The notes: generated by a model from the sequence alone, not told the origin. Positions 28,203 to 39,313 are shown, numbered from the stretch's first letter. The stretch is 64,000 nt of DNA from Erythrobacter sp. YT30 (GCF_001542875.1 NZ_LMAF01000002.1:1077501-1141500); one strand, 5' to 3'. Numbers and translations are program-made.

Positions 28203-31200
28203 TTATTCCGCTGCCACGCTTTCGGCTTCCTTGCGTTCGGCTTCGATCGCTTCGAGCGCGCGCTGATAATCGCGCGGCATTACTTTGACGAACTTGCCAA
28301 GCGTCGTTTCCCAATCGCTAAGCAATTCGCCGGCCACTGCGCTGCCCGTGTGCAATTGGTGGCGCTCCACCAAGATACGCAAGCGCTCAGCATCATGACG
28401 CAGCATATCGCCCATGCCGAAATCGTGGACCGAGCGGCCGCGTTGTTGCGGGCGGCCTGTCCCTTCATCGAGGTCAGCTTCGGCTGAGATCGCGACAAGA
28501 TCCACCTGTGCGTGATTGACGCGTGTGGTGAATGAGCCGTCGGGATCGTAAACATAAGCCACGCCCCCGCTCATGCCTGCTGCAAAGTTGCGGCCCGTTT
28601 GCCCGAGCACCACGACAACGCCGCCGGTCATATATTCGCAAGCGTGATCGCCTGCGCCTTCGACAACGGCGATCGCGCCTGAATTGCGCACGGCAAAGCG
28701 CTCACCCGCAACGCCGCCAAAGTAGGCTTCGCCTGCAATCGCGCCATAAAGCACGGTGTTGCCGACGATGATGTTCTCATCGGCTTTGCGCGGCGCGTCT
28801 TCCGGTTGGCGCACGATGATACGGCCACCCGACATGCCTTTGCCGACATAGTCATTGGCATCGCCAACGAGATCAAGCGTCACTCCGTGTGCCAGCCAGG
28901 CGCCAAAGCTTTGCCCGGCAACGCCCGTCAGATTGATGCGGATCGTTTCGGGCGGGAGCCCGGCATGCCCGTGCGCCTTGGCGATTTCACCTGATAGCAT
29001 CGCGCCAACAGTGCGGTTCACATTGCGGATTTCATAGTCAAGCTGAACCGGCGTCTTCGCCTCAATTGCATCGCGGCAATCGGTGATGAGCGCGTTGTCC
29101 ATCGCTGCAGCAAGGCCGTGATCCTGGCCTTCCGTATTCATCAGCGAAGCCTCGAAAGGCAGCTCTGGCATGTGAAGCACACGTTCAAGATTGATGCCGC
29201 GCGCTTTCCAATGGCGGTGCACGCGCGTCATGTCGAGCCGGTCCACGCGCCCGATCATTTCATCCATCGTGCGAAAGCCCATCTCTGCCATGATCTGGCG
29301 AAGCTCTTCGGCAACGAAGAAGAAGTAGTTGATCACATGCTCAGGCTGGCCGGTGAAGCGTGCGCGCAGAACAGGGTCTTGCGTCGCCACACCAACGGGG
29401 CAAGTGTTCAAGTGACACTTGCGCATCATAATGCAGCCCGCTGCGATCAACGGAGCAGTGGCAAAGCCAAATTCGTCTGCTCCCAGTAATGCGCCAATCG
29501 CAACATCGCGGCCTGTGCGAAGCCCGCCATCGACCTGCACGGCAATACGGCTGCGCAAATCGTTGAGGAGCAATGTCTGCTGTGTTTCGGCAAGGCCGAT
29601 TTCCCAAGGCGATCCTGCATGGGTGAGCGAGGTGAGCGGCGATGCGCCTGTGCCGCCGTCATAGCCGGAAATCGTGACATGATCCGCACGCGCTTTTGAA
29701 ACGCCTGCGGCCACTGTGCCCACGCCCACTTCGGAGACGAGCTTTACTGAAATGCGGCTTTCAGGCTGCACGTTCTTAAGGTCATGGATCAGCTGCGCGA
29801 GATCCTCGATTGAGTAGATATCGTGGTGCGGCGGCGGCGAGATCAATCCTACGCCCGGCGTCGAGTGACGCACTGCGCCGATCCGCTTGTCGACCTTGTG
29901 CCCTGGCAGCTGACCGCCTTCGCCCGGCTTTGCGCCTTGCGCCATCTTGATCTGGATGTCGTCGGAATTGACGAGGTATTCGGTTGTCACACCGAAACGG
30001 CCGGAAGCAACCTGCTTGATCCGGCTGCGCATGGAATCGCCGTTTTCAAGCGGTGTGAAACGGAACGGTTCTTCGCCCCCTTCGCCGGTGTTCGAACGAC
30101 CGCCAATGCGGTTCATCGCCAACGCCATGGTCGAGTGCGCTTCGTGGCTGATGGAGCCCAAACTCATCGCGCCGGTGCTGAAGCGTTTGACGATTTCGCT
30201 TGCCGGTTCGACTTCCTCGATTGGGATTGCGATGTCGGATTTCTTGAACTCGAGAAGTCCGCGAATGGTGAGTAGCCGCTCGGACTGCTCATTCACTGAC
30301 TTGGCAAACTCTTCGTAATTCTTGGCATCGTTTCCGCGGACTGCATGCTGCAATTGAGCGACATTCTGCGGCGTCCACGCATGCTCTTCGCCGCGCAGGC
30401 GGTATTGGTAGATGCCGCCTACATCGAGCATGTTTTCATAGATCGGATTGTCGCCATAGGCCTGCGCATGGCGGGCGAGAGTTTCGCGGGCGACTTCATC
30501 GAGGCCAATGCCTTCGATGGTGGTTGCGGTACCGGTGAAATACTTCTCGATAAAGGCGGATGAGAGGCCCACCGCGTCGAAGATCTGCGCGCCGCAATAG
30601 GACTGGTAGGTCGAAATGCCCATCTTGGACATGACCTTGCGAATGCCTTTGCCAATCGCCTTGATGTAGTTCTGTTCGACTTCTTGCTGCGAAAGATCGG
30701 AGTGCTTTTTCGCTCGAATATTCTCAAGCGTTTCAAAAGCGAGATAGGGGTTAATCGCTTCCGCGCCGTATCCGGCCAGTACGCAGAAATGGTGCACTTC
30801 GCGCGGTTCGCCGCTTTCAACCACAAGCCCTGTTTGCATCCGCAGGCCTTGCCGCACGAGGTGGTGATGCACCGCCGCTGTCGCCAGCAAAGCGGGCATG
30901 GGCACGCGGCCTTCAGATTGCGAACGGTCCGACAGGACGAGGATGTTGTGATCCTGCAGCACTGCCTCGGTTGCGGCCCAGCACATCTCTTTCAGCGCTA
31001 GCTCAATGCCTTCAGCGCCGCTTTCCGCATCCCACGTGATATCAATGGTCGCACAGCGGAACGCGCCATCTAGCGTCGTTTCCACCGAGCGGATTTTCGC
31101 CAGATCATCATTGGTGAGGATCGGTTGTTCGACCTCCAGTCGCTTATGCGTTCCCGCTTCCCGTCCCAGCAGATTGGGGCGCGGGCCGATCATGGAGAGA

Positions 31201-32855
31201 AGGCTCATGACAAGCTCTTCGCGGATCGGATCGATCGGCGGGTTGGTAACTTGCGCAAAGTTTTGTTTGAAATAGTCGTAGAGAAGGCGCGATTTGCTCG
31301 AGAGCACAGCAAGCGGCGTGTCAGTACCCATCGATCCGATCGGATCATCGGCTTTCACCGCCATCGGTTCCAAGAACCGCGAAACGTCTTCCTGCGTGTA
31401 TCCGAACGCTTGCTGTGCCTGAAGCAAGGTTGGCGTTTCGGCGTTCTCTTCCTGCGGCAATTCCTCGAATTCGGGGTCGACAATCTCCAGCTCATCGAGC
31501 TTGAACTGGGCTTCTTCCAGCCACTTTGCATAAGGCTCTGCAGCGGCAAGGTCGGCCTTTAATTCGCCGTCTTCAATGATGCGGCCCTCTTCAAGGTCGA
31601 TCAGCAGCATCTTGCCCGGCTGAAGGCGCCATTTGCGGATGATGTCTTCTTCAGCGAATGGCAGAACGCCACTTTCCGAAGCGAGGCAGACGATATCATC
31701 CTTTGTGACGCAGAAACGTGCCGGCCGAAGGCCGTTGCGATCTAATGTCGCGCCGATCTGACGGCCGTCGGTAAAGCACACCGCCGCAGGGCCATCCCAT
31801 GGCTCCATCAAGGCAGCGTGATATTCGTAAAAAGCCTTTCGATCCGGATCCATCAGCGTGTTGCCGCCCCAAGCTTCGGGCATCAGCATCATCATGGCGT
31901 GAGCCAATGAGTATCCGCCCGCGAGCAGCAATTCCAAAGCGTTATCAAGGCAGGCGGTATCCGATTGACCATGCGGGATAAGCGGCCACATTTTATCAAG
32001 GTCAGCGCCCAAAAGCGGCGATTCCATCGTGCGGCGGCGCGCATTCATCCAGTTCACGTTGCCGCGAACCGTGTTGATCTCGCCATTATGCGCGATCAGC
32101 CGGAAAGGATGCGCCAGCCTCCAGCTGGGGAAGGTGTTGGTTGAAAATCGCTGGTGCACGAGGCCAAGCGCCGAAACGCATTCCGGGTTGCGCAGATCAT
32201 CGTAGAAGGAGCCGACCTGATCGCACAGCAACAACCCCTTGTAGACGATCGTCCGGCTCGAAAAGCTCGGCATATATAGTTCGGTCAGACCGGGCAGATC
32301 ATGCTTTTCTGCGAGCTTTTGCAGCGGGTTTTGCACCTGCTTGCGGATCACCAGAAGCTTGCGTTCAAACGCGTCCTGATCGGGTGTGTTTTCGCCGCGA
32401 GCGACCACAGCCTGCTGGATGACAGGCATCGAATCGATCACCGCTTTGCCGAGACCATCCAGAGTGGTCGGTACATCGCGCCAGCCAATGAAGCGTTGGC
32501 CTTCTTTGGCGGTGAACGCTTCGATCCGTTCTGCCACCATGCTGCGCGCGGCTTCATCCTGCGGCATGAAGCACATCGCGACTGCGTAATCGCCCGGCTG
32601 CGGAAGATCGAGATCGTGCTCGCTCGCCCATGTGCGCATCAAGGGATCAGGAATCTGCATGAGCAGGCCCGCACCATCGCCCAAAAGCGGATCTGCGCCC
32701 ACCGCGCCGCGGTGGTCTATCGAATTCAGAATTTCGAGCGCCTGTTTGACGATTTCATGGCTTTTCTCGCCCTTGATATGGGCGACCATGCCTACACCGC
32801 AGGCGTCATGTTCGTGGGCTGGGTCGTAGAGACCCTGGGAATTGGGCAATCCCAT
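28203..32855 (-). CDS. gltB: Glutamate synthase, large (alpha) subunit
   Basis: A 1550-residue enzyme with an N-terminal Ntn amidotransferase domain, central and FMN-binding synthase domains, and a C-terminal beta-helix GXGXG domain. From the ATG at 32855, Cys19 in HDACGVG is the nucleophile exposed after removal of an 18-residue propeptide. The 3Fe-4S ligands lie in CHLNTCPVG together with the preceding Cys. The frame is open 43 codons upstream, but that part is not conserved. With gltD it forms the ammonia-assimilation operon. About 270 bases upstream hold its promoter. Confidence 0.96.
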   Translation of the reverse strand: MGLPNSQGLYDPAHEHDACGVGMVAHIKGEKSHEIVKQALEILNSIDHRGAVGADPLLGDGAGLLMQIPDPLMRTWASEHDLDLPQPGDYAVAMCFMPQDEAARSMVAERIEAFTAKEGQRFIGWRDVPTTLDGLGKAVIDSMPVIQQAVVARGENTPDQDAFERKLLVIRKQVQNPLQKLAEKHDLPGLTELYMPSFSSRTIVYKGLLLCDQVGSFYDDLRNPECVSALGLVHQRFSTNTFPSWRLAHPFRLIAHNGEINTVRGNVNWMNARRRTMESPLLGADLDKMWPLIPHGQSDTACLDNALELLLAGGYSLAHAMMMLMPEAWGGNTLMDPDRKAFYEYHAALMEPWDGPAAVCFTDGRQIGATLDRNGLRPARFCVTKDDIVCLASESGVLPFAEEDIIRKWRLQPGKMLLIDLEEGRIIEDGELKADLAAAEPYAKWLEEAQFKLDELEIVDPEFEELPQEENAETPTLLQAQQAFGYTQEDVSRFLEPMAVKADDPIGSMGTDTPLAVLSSKSRLLYDYFKQNFAQVTNPPIDPIREELVMSLLSMIGPRPNLLGREAGTHKRLEVEQPILTNDDLAKIRSVETTLDGAFRCATIDITWDAESGAEGIELALKEMCWAATEAVLQDHNILVLSDRSQSEGRVPMPALLATAAVHHHLVRQGLRMQTGLVVESGEPREVHHFCVLAGYGAEAINPYLAFETLENIRAKKHSDLSQQEVEQNYIKAIGKGIRKVMSKMGISTYQSYCGAQIFDAVGLSSAFIEKYFTGTATTIEGIGLDEVARETLARHAQAYGDNPIYENMLDVGGIYQYRLRGEEHAWTPQNVAQLQHAVRGNDAKNYEEFAKSVNEQSERLLTIRGLLEFKKSDIAIPIEEVEPASEIVKRFSTGAMSLGSISHEAHSTMALAMNRIGGRSNTGEGGEEPFRFTPLENGDSMRSRIKQVASGRFGVTTEYLVNSDDIQIKMAQGAKPGEGGQLPGHKVDKRIGAVRHSTPGVGLISPPPHHDIYSIEDLAQLIHDLKNVQPESRISVKLVSEVGVGTVAAGVSKARADHVTISGYDGGTGASPLTSLTHAGSPWEIGLAETQQTLLLNDLRSRIAVQVDGGLRTGRDVAIGALLGADEFGFATAPLIAAGCIMMRKCHLNTCPVGVATQDPVLRARFTGQPEHVINYFFFVAEELRQIMAEMGFRTMDEMIGRVDRLDMTRVHRHWKARGINLERVLHMPELPFEASLMNTEGQDHGLAAAMDNALITDCRDAIEAKTPVQLDYEIRNVNRTVGAMLSGEIAKAHGHAGLPPETIRINLTGVAGQSFGAWLAHGVTLDLVGDANDYVGKGMSGGRIIVRQPEDAPRKADENIIVGNTVLYGAIAGEAYFGGVAGERFAVRNSGAIAVVEGAGDHACEYMTGGVVVVLGQTGRNFAAGMSGGVAYVYDPDGSFTTRVNHAQVDLVAISAEADLDEGTGRPQQRGRSVHDFGMGDMLRHDAERLRILVERHQLHTGSAVAGELLSDWETTLGKFVKVMPRDYQRALEAIEAERKEAESVAAE

Positions 32856-33126
32856 AATGCGTTTCCATCCTGTCAGATGCCCCCAGAATGTGCCGTTCCC
32901 ATACTTGAGAAGGCCAGACCCTTGGAGGCAGGCATTTGCGGGGAGAGACGTGTGGCGTGTTGCCCGTTCTCCATGCCTTCGCAACCCTCATGCCGATGGA
33001 AACGCCATTTTGCAATGGGGAATGGTGTAGCTTTATTTCACGACGCGATAATTTGGCTTTAGTTTGATTGCGCAAAAGCCCGCACGCGCAGCCGATATTG
33101 CATGAAATGCGCCATTTTAGGCGGGC

Positions 33127-34377
33127 CTATGCTGCTCCGCGCAAGTCAGCCAGTTTGTCCAAGGCATCACGCAGTTTCGCGCTTTCCGTCTCGACATCAA
33201 TCTCTGACGCATTGCTGTCTTCAAACTGAGCGATATCGTTGCGCGTTTCGCCCGCAGCGGTATTCAATTCGCGCAAGCCGTGGGCGAAAGCTTGTTTTTC
33301 TGCAGGATCGCTAAGGCGCCCGGTCTGCGCCTTTTCGGCGCGTTTGCGATCTTCGAGAGCGGCAGCAAAGCGCTCCATCATCTGCATCATGCTCAGTTCT
33401 TCGATGGGCGTCGCGCGCAGTTTGGCGAGCGCTGCGGGAATTTCGGGGCTTAGAGCTTCGGTCATTACGGGCGCTGGTTCAGCTTCGGACTCCGACTCAG
33501 GGATAGAGACGAACTCTTCGGCTTCTTCAGCAATTTCCTCGACCCAAACGGCATTGCGACCGGGCATGGCGCCAAACTCTTCAAGGCCCATGGAACGAGG
33601 AGGCTGTGCCAACTCAACGTCTTCGCTTGCCTCACCAATCTCGACTTCGGCGGCTGGCTCAAATGGCGCAGCGCCGGAAGATATCAGCGCATCGAGCGCG
33701 GACTGCGCACTGGCGATATCAGGCAGATCGACCGAGCGCTTGTCAGCTTGAGGTTCTTCAACCACCAAAGTGCCTTCATCGGCCGTTTCAGCCTCGATTT
33801 CCGGCTGTTCAACTTCCAGTTCCGGCTCTTCCTCAGAACCAAAATTCGGGAAGATCAGATCAGGATCATCAGCATTCTTGTCCGCATCACCGCGCGCCAA
33901 CTGTGCAAGACTGCGGCGGCGGCCCTGGGTAGGGGCGGGCTCTTCTGACACCTCGTCCACGGCTTCGACTTCTTCGGGTGCAGCGGGCGCTTCTTGTTCA
34001 ATCTCTTCGAATTCCGCTGTTTCAATTGGAGCATCAAGCGAATCGCTGCCCAATTCCTCGGCTGGATCGATGGGAAGGACGGTCTCTTCTTCCTCTTCGA
34101 AATCGCCATGATCGCCGGCCAGTTTTCGCTTAAGCATAGCCGCAACGCCAAAGCCGATGGTTCCGCCAGCGACGGCGCCAATCACCGCAAGAATAACCCG
34201 CGCATTCTCGCCCAGGATGGAAAGACTGGTAAGCAGGCTAAGCCGCTCAATCAGGTTGGCAGGCAGGATCAGGATCGCCAAAGCCACAATCAGCGCCGCC
34301 CACGCGATTAGCGCAGGCTTAAAGATCGGATGCGATGCGATAGCAAACCGGCCAGATGAGCGTGATTGTGCGCGCAT
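33127..34377 (-). CDS. Acidic membrane-anchored protein of unknown function
   Basis: A 416-residue protein with two membrane helices (about residues 20-40 and 60-80), a short basic turn (MLKRKLAG), and then some 300 residues very rich in Glu, Asp, Ala and Pro, predicted disordered, on one side of the membrane. A basic patch TQGRRRSLAQLARG interrupts the acidic region. The last 100 residues look helical (AALAKLRATPIEELSMMQMM and AKLRDALDKLADLR), possibly coiled coil. No family is recognised. It follows the exosortase-associated glycosyltransferase gene by 51 bases on the same strand, which may link it to surface polysaccharide work. Confidence 0.7.
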   Translation of the reverse strand: MRAQSRSSGRFAIASHPIFKPALIAWAALIVALAILILPANLIERLSLLTSLSILGENARVILAVIGAVAGGTIGFGVAAMLKRKLAGDHGDFEEEEETVLPIDPAEELGSDSLDAPIETAEFEEIEQEAPAAPEEVEAVDEVSEEPAPTQGRRRSLAQLARGDADKNADDPDLIFPNFGSEEEPELEVEQPEIEAETADEGTLVVEEPQADKRSVDLPDIASAQSALDALISSGAAPFEPAAEVEIGEASEDVELAQPPRSMGLEEFGAMPGRNAVWVEEIAEEAEEFVSIPESESEAEPAPVMTEALSPEIPAALAKLRATPIEELSMMQMMERFAAALEDRKRAEKAQTGRLSDPAEKQAFAHGLRELNTAAGETRNDIAQFEDSNASEIDVETESAKLRDALDKLADLRGAA

Positions 34378-34428
34378 GATTTAATGTGCTCCCCGTTGCC
34401 CCTTTGCGCAAGAGGGTGAGAGCGCCCC

Positions 34429-35700
34429 TTACGCGTTAACTCTATGGCGCGGCGCGTCCGACATTGCGCTGGTGCCGCGATGCTTTTCGGATAGCAAGAG
34501 CTGGTAAACAGACGCATAACGCTGCGCATTGATCGCCCAATTGTGAGAGGTGCGTACGTGGCGTGCCGCGCGTTCGCGCATCGCGTCCCATTCTTCTGGC
34601 GCGCTGAGCAAGTCCGACAGAGCAGACGCGCATGCGGCTGGATCATCGGGGGCAAACAAAGTGCCTGTGTCGCCATGCGTAATCAGTTCACGGTGTCCGC
34701 CCACATTGGAGCCTGCAACAAGGCGGCGCTGCGCCATCGCTTCCAATGGCTTCAACGGAGTGACGAGATTGGTTAAGCGCGATGCCTTGCGCGGATAGGC
34801 GAGCACATCGATCAGCGAATAATACAGTTCAACTTCCGAGTGCGGCACGCGGCCTGCGAAAATGACGGCATCCGGTTCGGGCAGTTTTGCAGCGAGATCA
34901 CGCCAATCGGCATCGAGTTCACCGCCACCCACCAAAAGCAGCCTTGCTTGCGGATGGGTCTCGCGCAGGATCGGCATGGCGGCAATCAGATCATCGACGC
35001 CTTCATAATCGTAAAAGCTGCCGATGTAGCCAATGACAGGCGTATCAGGCGCAATGCCAAGCTTTTTGGCCAAGGCCTCATCGCGCGGCGGAGGATCGCC
35101 GAAGAGCGACAAGTCTACTCCATTTGGCATCACGCCAATCTTTCCGCCGGAAAGGCCGCGCGCAATCAGATCATCACGAAGGCCCTGGCAGATCGTGAAG
35201 ACTGCATCAGCTCTGCTTACCACCTGCGTTTCAAGCGCGCGGGTCATCCGATATTTGGCTGACCCCTCACGCCCCTGACGATTGCCGACAGCGGCATCTT
35301 CCCAGAACGCGCGAATTTCATAGACAAGTGGAAGATCGAGCGTCCGCGCCGCCTGCAAAGCTGCCGCGCCGTTAAGCGAGGGAGAATGCGCGTGAAGGAT
35401 ATCGGGTCTCCATTCGCGAGCGACTGATTTGATGCTGTCTGTTAACCGCTTGATCTCACGAATTTCGGCAAGGCCCGTCGGTCCTGACGGCGTTCCGGTA
35501 GTGCGATGAAAATTCAGCCCGTCATGCGTTTCCATCGCTCCGGGAGTGGATCGCTCTGGTGCGTCTAATTCGTGTCGTTGCCCCGTTACACCGCGCACTT
35601 CCATTCCCAGCGCCTCCTGCGCCTTCAGGATGGCGCGCGTGCGAAAGGTGTATCCGGAATGGATCGGCAAAGAGTGGTCTAGAACATGAAGGACGCGCAT
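34429..35700 (-). CDS. Exosortase-A-associated glycosyltransferase, GT4 family
   Basis: A 423-residue GT-B-fold glycosyltransferase. The N-terminus MRVLHVLDHSLPIHSGYTFR is the hallmark of the glycosyltransferase subfamily linked with PEP-CTERM/exosortase A gene sets (TIGR04063-like). The donor-site region with PLKPLEAMAQRRLVAGSNVGG and the GT4-type segment VIGYIGSFYDYEGVDDLI are present. It likely adds a sugar to an exopolysaccharide or glycoprotein precursor in the cytoplasm. It is divergent from the O-ligase-like gene, another exosortase-A-associated family. No exosortase is in the window. Confidence 0.88.
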   Translation of the reverse strand: MRVLHVLDHSLPIHSGYTFRTRAILKAQEALGMEVRGVTGQRHELDAPERSTPGAMETHDGLNFHRTTGTPSGPTGLAEIREIKRLTDSIKSVAREWRPDILHAHSPSLNGAAALQAARTLDLPLVYEIRAFWEDAAVGNRQGREGSAKYRMTRALETQVVSRADAVFTICQGLRDDLIARGLSGGKIGVMPNGVDLSLFGDPPPRDEALAKKLGIAPDTPVIGYIGSFYDYEGVDDLIAAMPILRETHPQARLLLVGGGELDADWRDLAAKLPEPDAVIFAGRVPHSEVELYYSLIDVLAYPRKASRLTNLVTPLKPLEAMAQRRLVAGSNVGGHRELITHGDTGTLFAPDDPAACASALSDLLSAPEEWDAMRERAARHVRTSHNWAINAQRYASVYQLLLSEKHRGTSAMSDAPRHRVNA

Positions 35701-35835
35701 TTTTCGTGTATCGTCTTTGCTGCCAACAACGGGTTTGCTTAGGAGCCTGTTAAACGAAAATCGTTACCACACCCTTTGCACGAGGTGTCATGTGAACCCC
35801 TGCCCCTCCAAAGTCCAACGCCCGAAGGTCGCTGA

Positions 35836-36045
35836 ATGGTAAACATTGTAACGATTGCGTTTGTGCATGCGGTATTGTTTATCGCAGCTTTCCGGCTGAT
35901 GATGCGCAGCGATCTGGACGCTGATCTGGTGCCATCACCTGATGCCGGTGCGGGGGATGATGCGAACGGCGATGATGAGCCGCAAACCCCCTCTGAACGC
36001 CGCCGAGCCCGTCTGCGCGCCAGCCAGGAAAAGCGCGATCAGTGA
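35836..36045 (+). CDS. Small single-pass membrane protein, coupled to the O-ligase gene
   Basis: A 69-residue protein: one N-terminal helix (IVTIAFVHAVLFIAAFRLMM), then an acidic stretch with DDANGDDEP and a basic C-terminus (RRRARLRASQEKRDQ). No family is recognised. Its stop overlaps the GTG start of the exosortase-A-associated ligase (GTGA), so the two are translationally coupled and probably act together at the inner membrane. Confidence 0.6.
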   Translation: MVNIVTIAFVHAVLFIAAFRLMMRSDLDADLVPSPDAGAGDDANGDDEPQTPSERRRARLRASQEKRDQ

Positions 36046-37415
36046 CTGAAGTCTTCCTCCTTGGCTTCTTTGTGATCCTGCTTCTTGCTGGTCTCAAGCA
36101 CCCCTTCGTGTGGGTGCTGCTCTACCTTTACATCGAAATTGTTTCGCCCAGCAAAGTCGGCACACAGATCCTCGCCTCGATCCAGATGTCGCTTATTACG
36201 TTTGGCGCGATGGTTGGTGGATGGCTGCTGTTCGACAAGACCAAGGGCAAGGCGCGCTTTGGCATGCGGCAGGGGTTGATCGTTGCTCTGCTTCTCTATT
36301 GCCTTGTGACGACAGGCTCGGCCGATTTTCCCGATTCTGCTGCCGAAAAATGGGACTGGGTCTGGAAATCGCTGATCTTTGCAGCCTTCTTGCCACTCAC
36401 CCTTACATCGCGGCTGCGGATTGAGGGGGCGATCATGTTTTACGTTCTTTCGCTTTCGGTAATTGTCATCAATGGCGGAGTGAAGACGTTTCTTGGCGGC
36501 GGGGGATATGGCCGTTTGCGGCTTCTCGTCGATGACAATTCAGGTCTCTACGAAAGCTCGATCATTGCGTGCGCTGCGATCACGGCGATCCCGCTGATCT
36601 GGTGGGTCGCAACGCATGGCCGGGTGTTCCCGCGCGATTGGAAGACAAAAGCGTTTGCGGCTGGTTATACATTTGCCGCGATCCTGATCCCCATCGGTAC
36701 GAGCGCCCGGACAGGGCTTGTGTGTCTTGCCGTGTTTGGATTGTTGCTTCTCGTGCAGATGAAGCGGCGCGTCCTTTACGGCGCTCTCATGGCGGTCGCG
36801 ATGGTTGCATCAATTCCGTTCCTGCCCGCCTCTTTTACAGAGCGTATGGCGACGATCCAGAACTACCAAGCCGATCAGTCAGCCTCTTCTCGCCTCGCCG
36901 TGTGGGAATGGACGATCGATTACGCAATGGAGAACCCGTTTGGAGGCGGCTTCACGGCATACCGTGCCAATTCGATCGAAATTGATCTGGTCGAGGAAAA
37001 CCGCGGTGCCAATGCGTCTTTGGTGACTGAGAAAACCGTCGTCGACAAAGCGCGCGCTTACCATTCGAGCTATTTTGAAATGCTGGGCGAACAAGGCTGG
37101 CCCGGACTCGGACTGTTCCTGCTGCTGCATGGGCTGGGCCTGTGGCATCTGCGCAAACTCTATAAGGGCTGGAAGAACCGCACATCCGAGCGGGACAGGT
37201 GGGTCTCACCGCTCGCGCTCGCACTCCAGCAATCGCATATCATCTATCTTGTGGGCGCGGTGTTCGTCGGCATCGCGTTCCAGCCGTTCATCATGCTCAT
37301 TATCGCGTTTCAGGCGGCGCTTTGGAGTTACAGCAAGATCCTCGAAGGTGAGGCCAGCATAGATGATTCGCGGCCCTTGCGCATGCGCGAAAAGGCCTCT
37401 GCCGCTACGGCATAA
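36042..37415 (+). CDS. Putative O-glycosylation/O-antigen ligase, exosortase A system-associated
   Basis: A 457-residue polytopic membrane protein with about 11 predicted helices, of the Wzy/WaaL superfamily and close to the exosortase-A-associated O-ligase subfamily (TIGR03097-like, with an N-terminal DUF5935-type region: LKHPFVWVLLYLYIEIVSP). The large periplasmic loop with NPFGGGFTAYRANS and the later RAYHSSYFEMLGEQGW is the ligase signature. It would polymerise or transfer lipid-linked glycans in the periplasm. The start is a GTG within the stop of the small membrane protein gene. Confidence 0.88.
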   Translation: MTEVFLLGFFVILLLAGLKHPFVWVLLYLYIEIVSPSKVGTQILASIQMSLITFGAMVGGWLLFDKTKGKARFGMRQGLIVALLLYCLVTTGSADFPDSAAEKWDWVWKSLIFAAFLPLTLTSRLRIEGAIMFYVLSLSVIVINGGVKTFLGGGGYGRLRLLVDDNSGLYESSIIACAAITAIPLIWWVATHGRVFPRDWKTKAFAAGYTFAAILIPIGTSARTGLVCLAVFGLLLLVQMKRRVLYGALMAVAMVASIPFLPASFTERMATIQNYQADQSASSRLAVWEWTIDYAMENPFGGGFTAYRANSIEIDLVEENRGANASLVTEKTVVDKARAYHSSYFEMLGEQGWPGLGLFLLLHGLGLWHLRKLYKGWKNRTSERDRWVSPLALALQQSHIIYLVGAVFVGIAFQPFIMLIIAFQAALWSYSKILEGEASIDDSRPLRMREKASAATA

Positions 37416-37472
37416 AGGCGGGCGAGCTTTGCCATTGCGTTACGCGCAAGGGCCTGCCATTAAGTGGCTCAG

Positions 37473-37488
37473 TTAACGTAAACGTAAA
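37473..37488. promoter_or_regulatory. Candidate operator resembling LiuR-type MerR sites
   Basis: TTAACGT-AA-ACGTAAA is a palindrome with a single mismatched base pair, 48 bases upstream of the hydratase ATG. It closely resembles my recollection of the TTTACGT-N2-ACGTAAA motif of LiuR-type regulators of branched-chain amino acid and acyl-CoA catabolism. Fit to the hydratase-thiolase pair is good, but no such regulator gene is in the window. Confidence 0.4.
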
Positions 37489-37535
37489 CTGGACGCGCCG
37501 CTTCCCGGCGGTGGCGCAGGGCAGAGGAGACACGC

Positions 37536-37985
37536 ATGACACCGCAGGATTTGGCCGCCAAAGTTGGCGAGAATATCGGCTCTTCGGAATGGGTCGAAAT
37601 GACTCAGGAAAAGGTCAACATGTTCGCTGATGCGACGGGTGACCATCAGTTCATCCATATCGACGAAGAAGCCGCCAAGATGACGCCGTTTGGCGGCACC
37701 ATCGTTCACGGCTTTATGACGCTTTCGATGATCCCCTATCTCGGCGCGAACAGCGACATGCCCAAGATCGACAATGTGAAGATGGGCGTGAATTATGGCG
37801 GCAACAAAACCCGCTTCATCGCGCCTGTGCGCGTCGGCAAGCGTATTCGCGGCCACTGGAAGCTCGTCGAAATGATCGAGAAGCGTCCCGGACAGTGGCA
37901 GCAGACCGCTGAAATCACGATCGAGATCGAAGGCGAGGAAAAGCCGGCGCTGATCTGTGAGTGGATCACGCAGTACTTCGTCTAA
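37536..37985 (+). CDS. MaoC-family (R)-specific enoyl-CoA hydratase-like protein
   Basis: A 149-residue hotdog-fold MaoC/NodN-type protein. The hydratase motif is present: ADATGDHQFIHID near residue 35 gives the catalytic Asp/His pair, followed by GGTIVHGFMTLSMIP. Such enzymes hydrate trans-2-enoyl-CoA to (R)-3-hydroxyacyl-CoA and can feed PHA synthesis. GAGGAG precedes the ATG. A thiolase gene follows 83 bases on, so the two probably share an acyl-CoA pathway, and a palindromic operator candidate lies upstream. Confidence 0.88.
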   Translation: MTPQDLAAKVGENIGSSEWVEMTQEKVNMFADATGDHQFIHIDEEAAKMTPFGGTIVHGFMTLSMIPYLGANSDMPKIDNVKMGVNYGGNKTRFIAPVRVGKRIRGHWKLVEMIEKRPGQWQQTAEITIEIEGEEKPALICEWITQYFV

Positions 37986-38068
37986 TCGGCGTCATAGAAA
38001 CTCATTAAGATGGGCGCTCTTCGAGAGTGCCTCGGATCGTATCACCCAAATCAAAGGACACCCCCAAC

Positions 38069-39250
38069 ATGTCACGTGACGCAGTCATCGTCTCCACCGC
38101 CCGCACGCCAATTGGCCGCGCGTATAAAGGCGGCTTCAACGCAACCCCCGGCGCAACACTCGGCTCGTTCTCTTACAAGGCCGCTGTCGAGCGCGCCGGT
38201 ATCGAAGGCGGCGAAGTCGACGATGTGGTGTGGGGCGCAGTACTTACCCAGGGCACGCAGGCCGGCAATATCGGTCGCCAGGTCGCTCTTCGCGGCGGCG
38301 CTCCCGTCACTGTGGCAGCGCAGACGATTGATCGTCAGTGCTCATCGGGCCTGATGGCAATTGCGACGGCAGCGAAACAGATCATTGTCGACAATATGGA
38401 TATCGTCGTTGGCGGCGGTCAGGATTCGATCTCCATGGTCCAAACACCTGAAATGCGGGTCGCGCCCGATCCATCGCTCATCGCGATGCACAAGGATGTG
38501 TACATGCCGATGCTTGGCACCGCAGAAACGGTTGCCGCGCGTTACAACATCAGCCGCGAAGCACAGGATGAATACGCACTGCAATCGCAAATGCGCACCG
38601 CTGCTGGCCAAGAGGCAGGCCACTTCGATGACGAGATCATCCCCGTCACCACAACGATGATGGTGAAGGACAAGGAAACCGGCGAAGTCAGCCAGCAAGA
38701 GGTCACCATTACCAAGGATGAAGGCAACCGTCCTTCGACAACGTTGGAAGGCTTGGCATCGCTGAACCCGGTCATGGGCCCTGACAAAGTCATTACCGCC
38801 GGCAACGCGTCGCAGCTTTCGGATGGTTCTTCAGCAAGCGTTCTGATGGAAGCTAAAGTTGCTGAGCAAAAGGGCCTTCAGCCGCTTGGCCGCTATGTTG
38901 GTATGGCGGTTGCTGGCACCGAGCCTGATGAAATGGGCATTGGCCCGGTATTCGCGATCCCGAAGCTGCTCAAGCAAACCGGCCTGAAGATGGACGACAT
39001 CGGCCTTTGGGAACTCAACGAAGCGTTCGCCGTGCAGGTGCTCTATTGCCGTGACCAGCTCGGCATCGATAACGATATCCTCAACGTCAATGGCGGCTCG
39101 ATCTCGATCGGTCACCCCTATGGAATGACCGGCGCGCGCTGCACCGGCCACGCGCTAATCGAAGGCAAGCGCCGCGGCGCGAAATACGTCGTCGTCACCA
39201 TGTGCGTCGGCGGCGGCATGGGCGCAGCTGGCCTGTTCGAGGTATTCTAG
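38069..39250 (+). CDS. Acetyl-CoA C-acyltransferase (thiolase)
   Basis: A 393-residue thiolase. The acylated Cys lies in [14 protein letters not shown] near residue 92, the catalytic His in [10 protein letters not shown], and the second Cys in [15 protein letters not shown] at the C-terminus. It cleaves or condenses acyl-CoA with CoA/acetyl-CoA. The ATG at 38069 follows AAAGGA; an upstream frame of 14 codons is not conserved. Biosynthetic PhaA-type and degradative FadA-type roles cannot be separated by eye. A strong terminator follows. Confidence 0.93.
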   Translation: MSRDAVIVSTARTPIGRAYKGGFNATPGATLGSFSYKAAVERAGIEGGEVDDVVWGAVLTQGTQAGNIGRQVALRGGAPVTVAAQTIDRQCSSGLMAIATAAKQIIVDNMDIVVGGGQDSISMVQTPEMRVAPDPSLIAMHKDVYMPMLGTAETVAARYNISREAQDEYALQSQMRTAAGQEAGHFDDEIIPVTTTMMVKDKETGEVSQQEVTITKDEGNRPSTTLEGLASLNPVMGPDKVITAGNASQLSDGSSASVLMEAKVAEQKGLQPLGRYVGMAVAGTEPDEMGIGPVFAIPKLLKQTGLKMDDIGLWELNEAFAVQVLYCRDQLGIDNDILNVNGGSISIGHPYGMTGARCTGHALIEGKRRGAKYVVVTMCVGGGMGAAGLFEVF

Positions 39251-39272
39251 ACCTGACAAACAGAAGAATTTG

Positions 39273-39307
39273 GAAAGGGCGGGGAGCGATCCTCGCCCTT
39301 TCTTTTT
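39273..39307 (+). terminator. Intrinsic terminator after thiolase gene
   Basis: GAAAGGGCG (39273-39281) pairs with CGCCCTTTC (39294-39302), extended inward by GGGA/TCCT with one G-T pair, and is followed by TTTTT. It stands between convergent genes. Confidence 0.85.
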
Positions 39308-39313
39308 GCTCGA

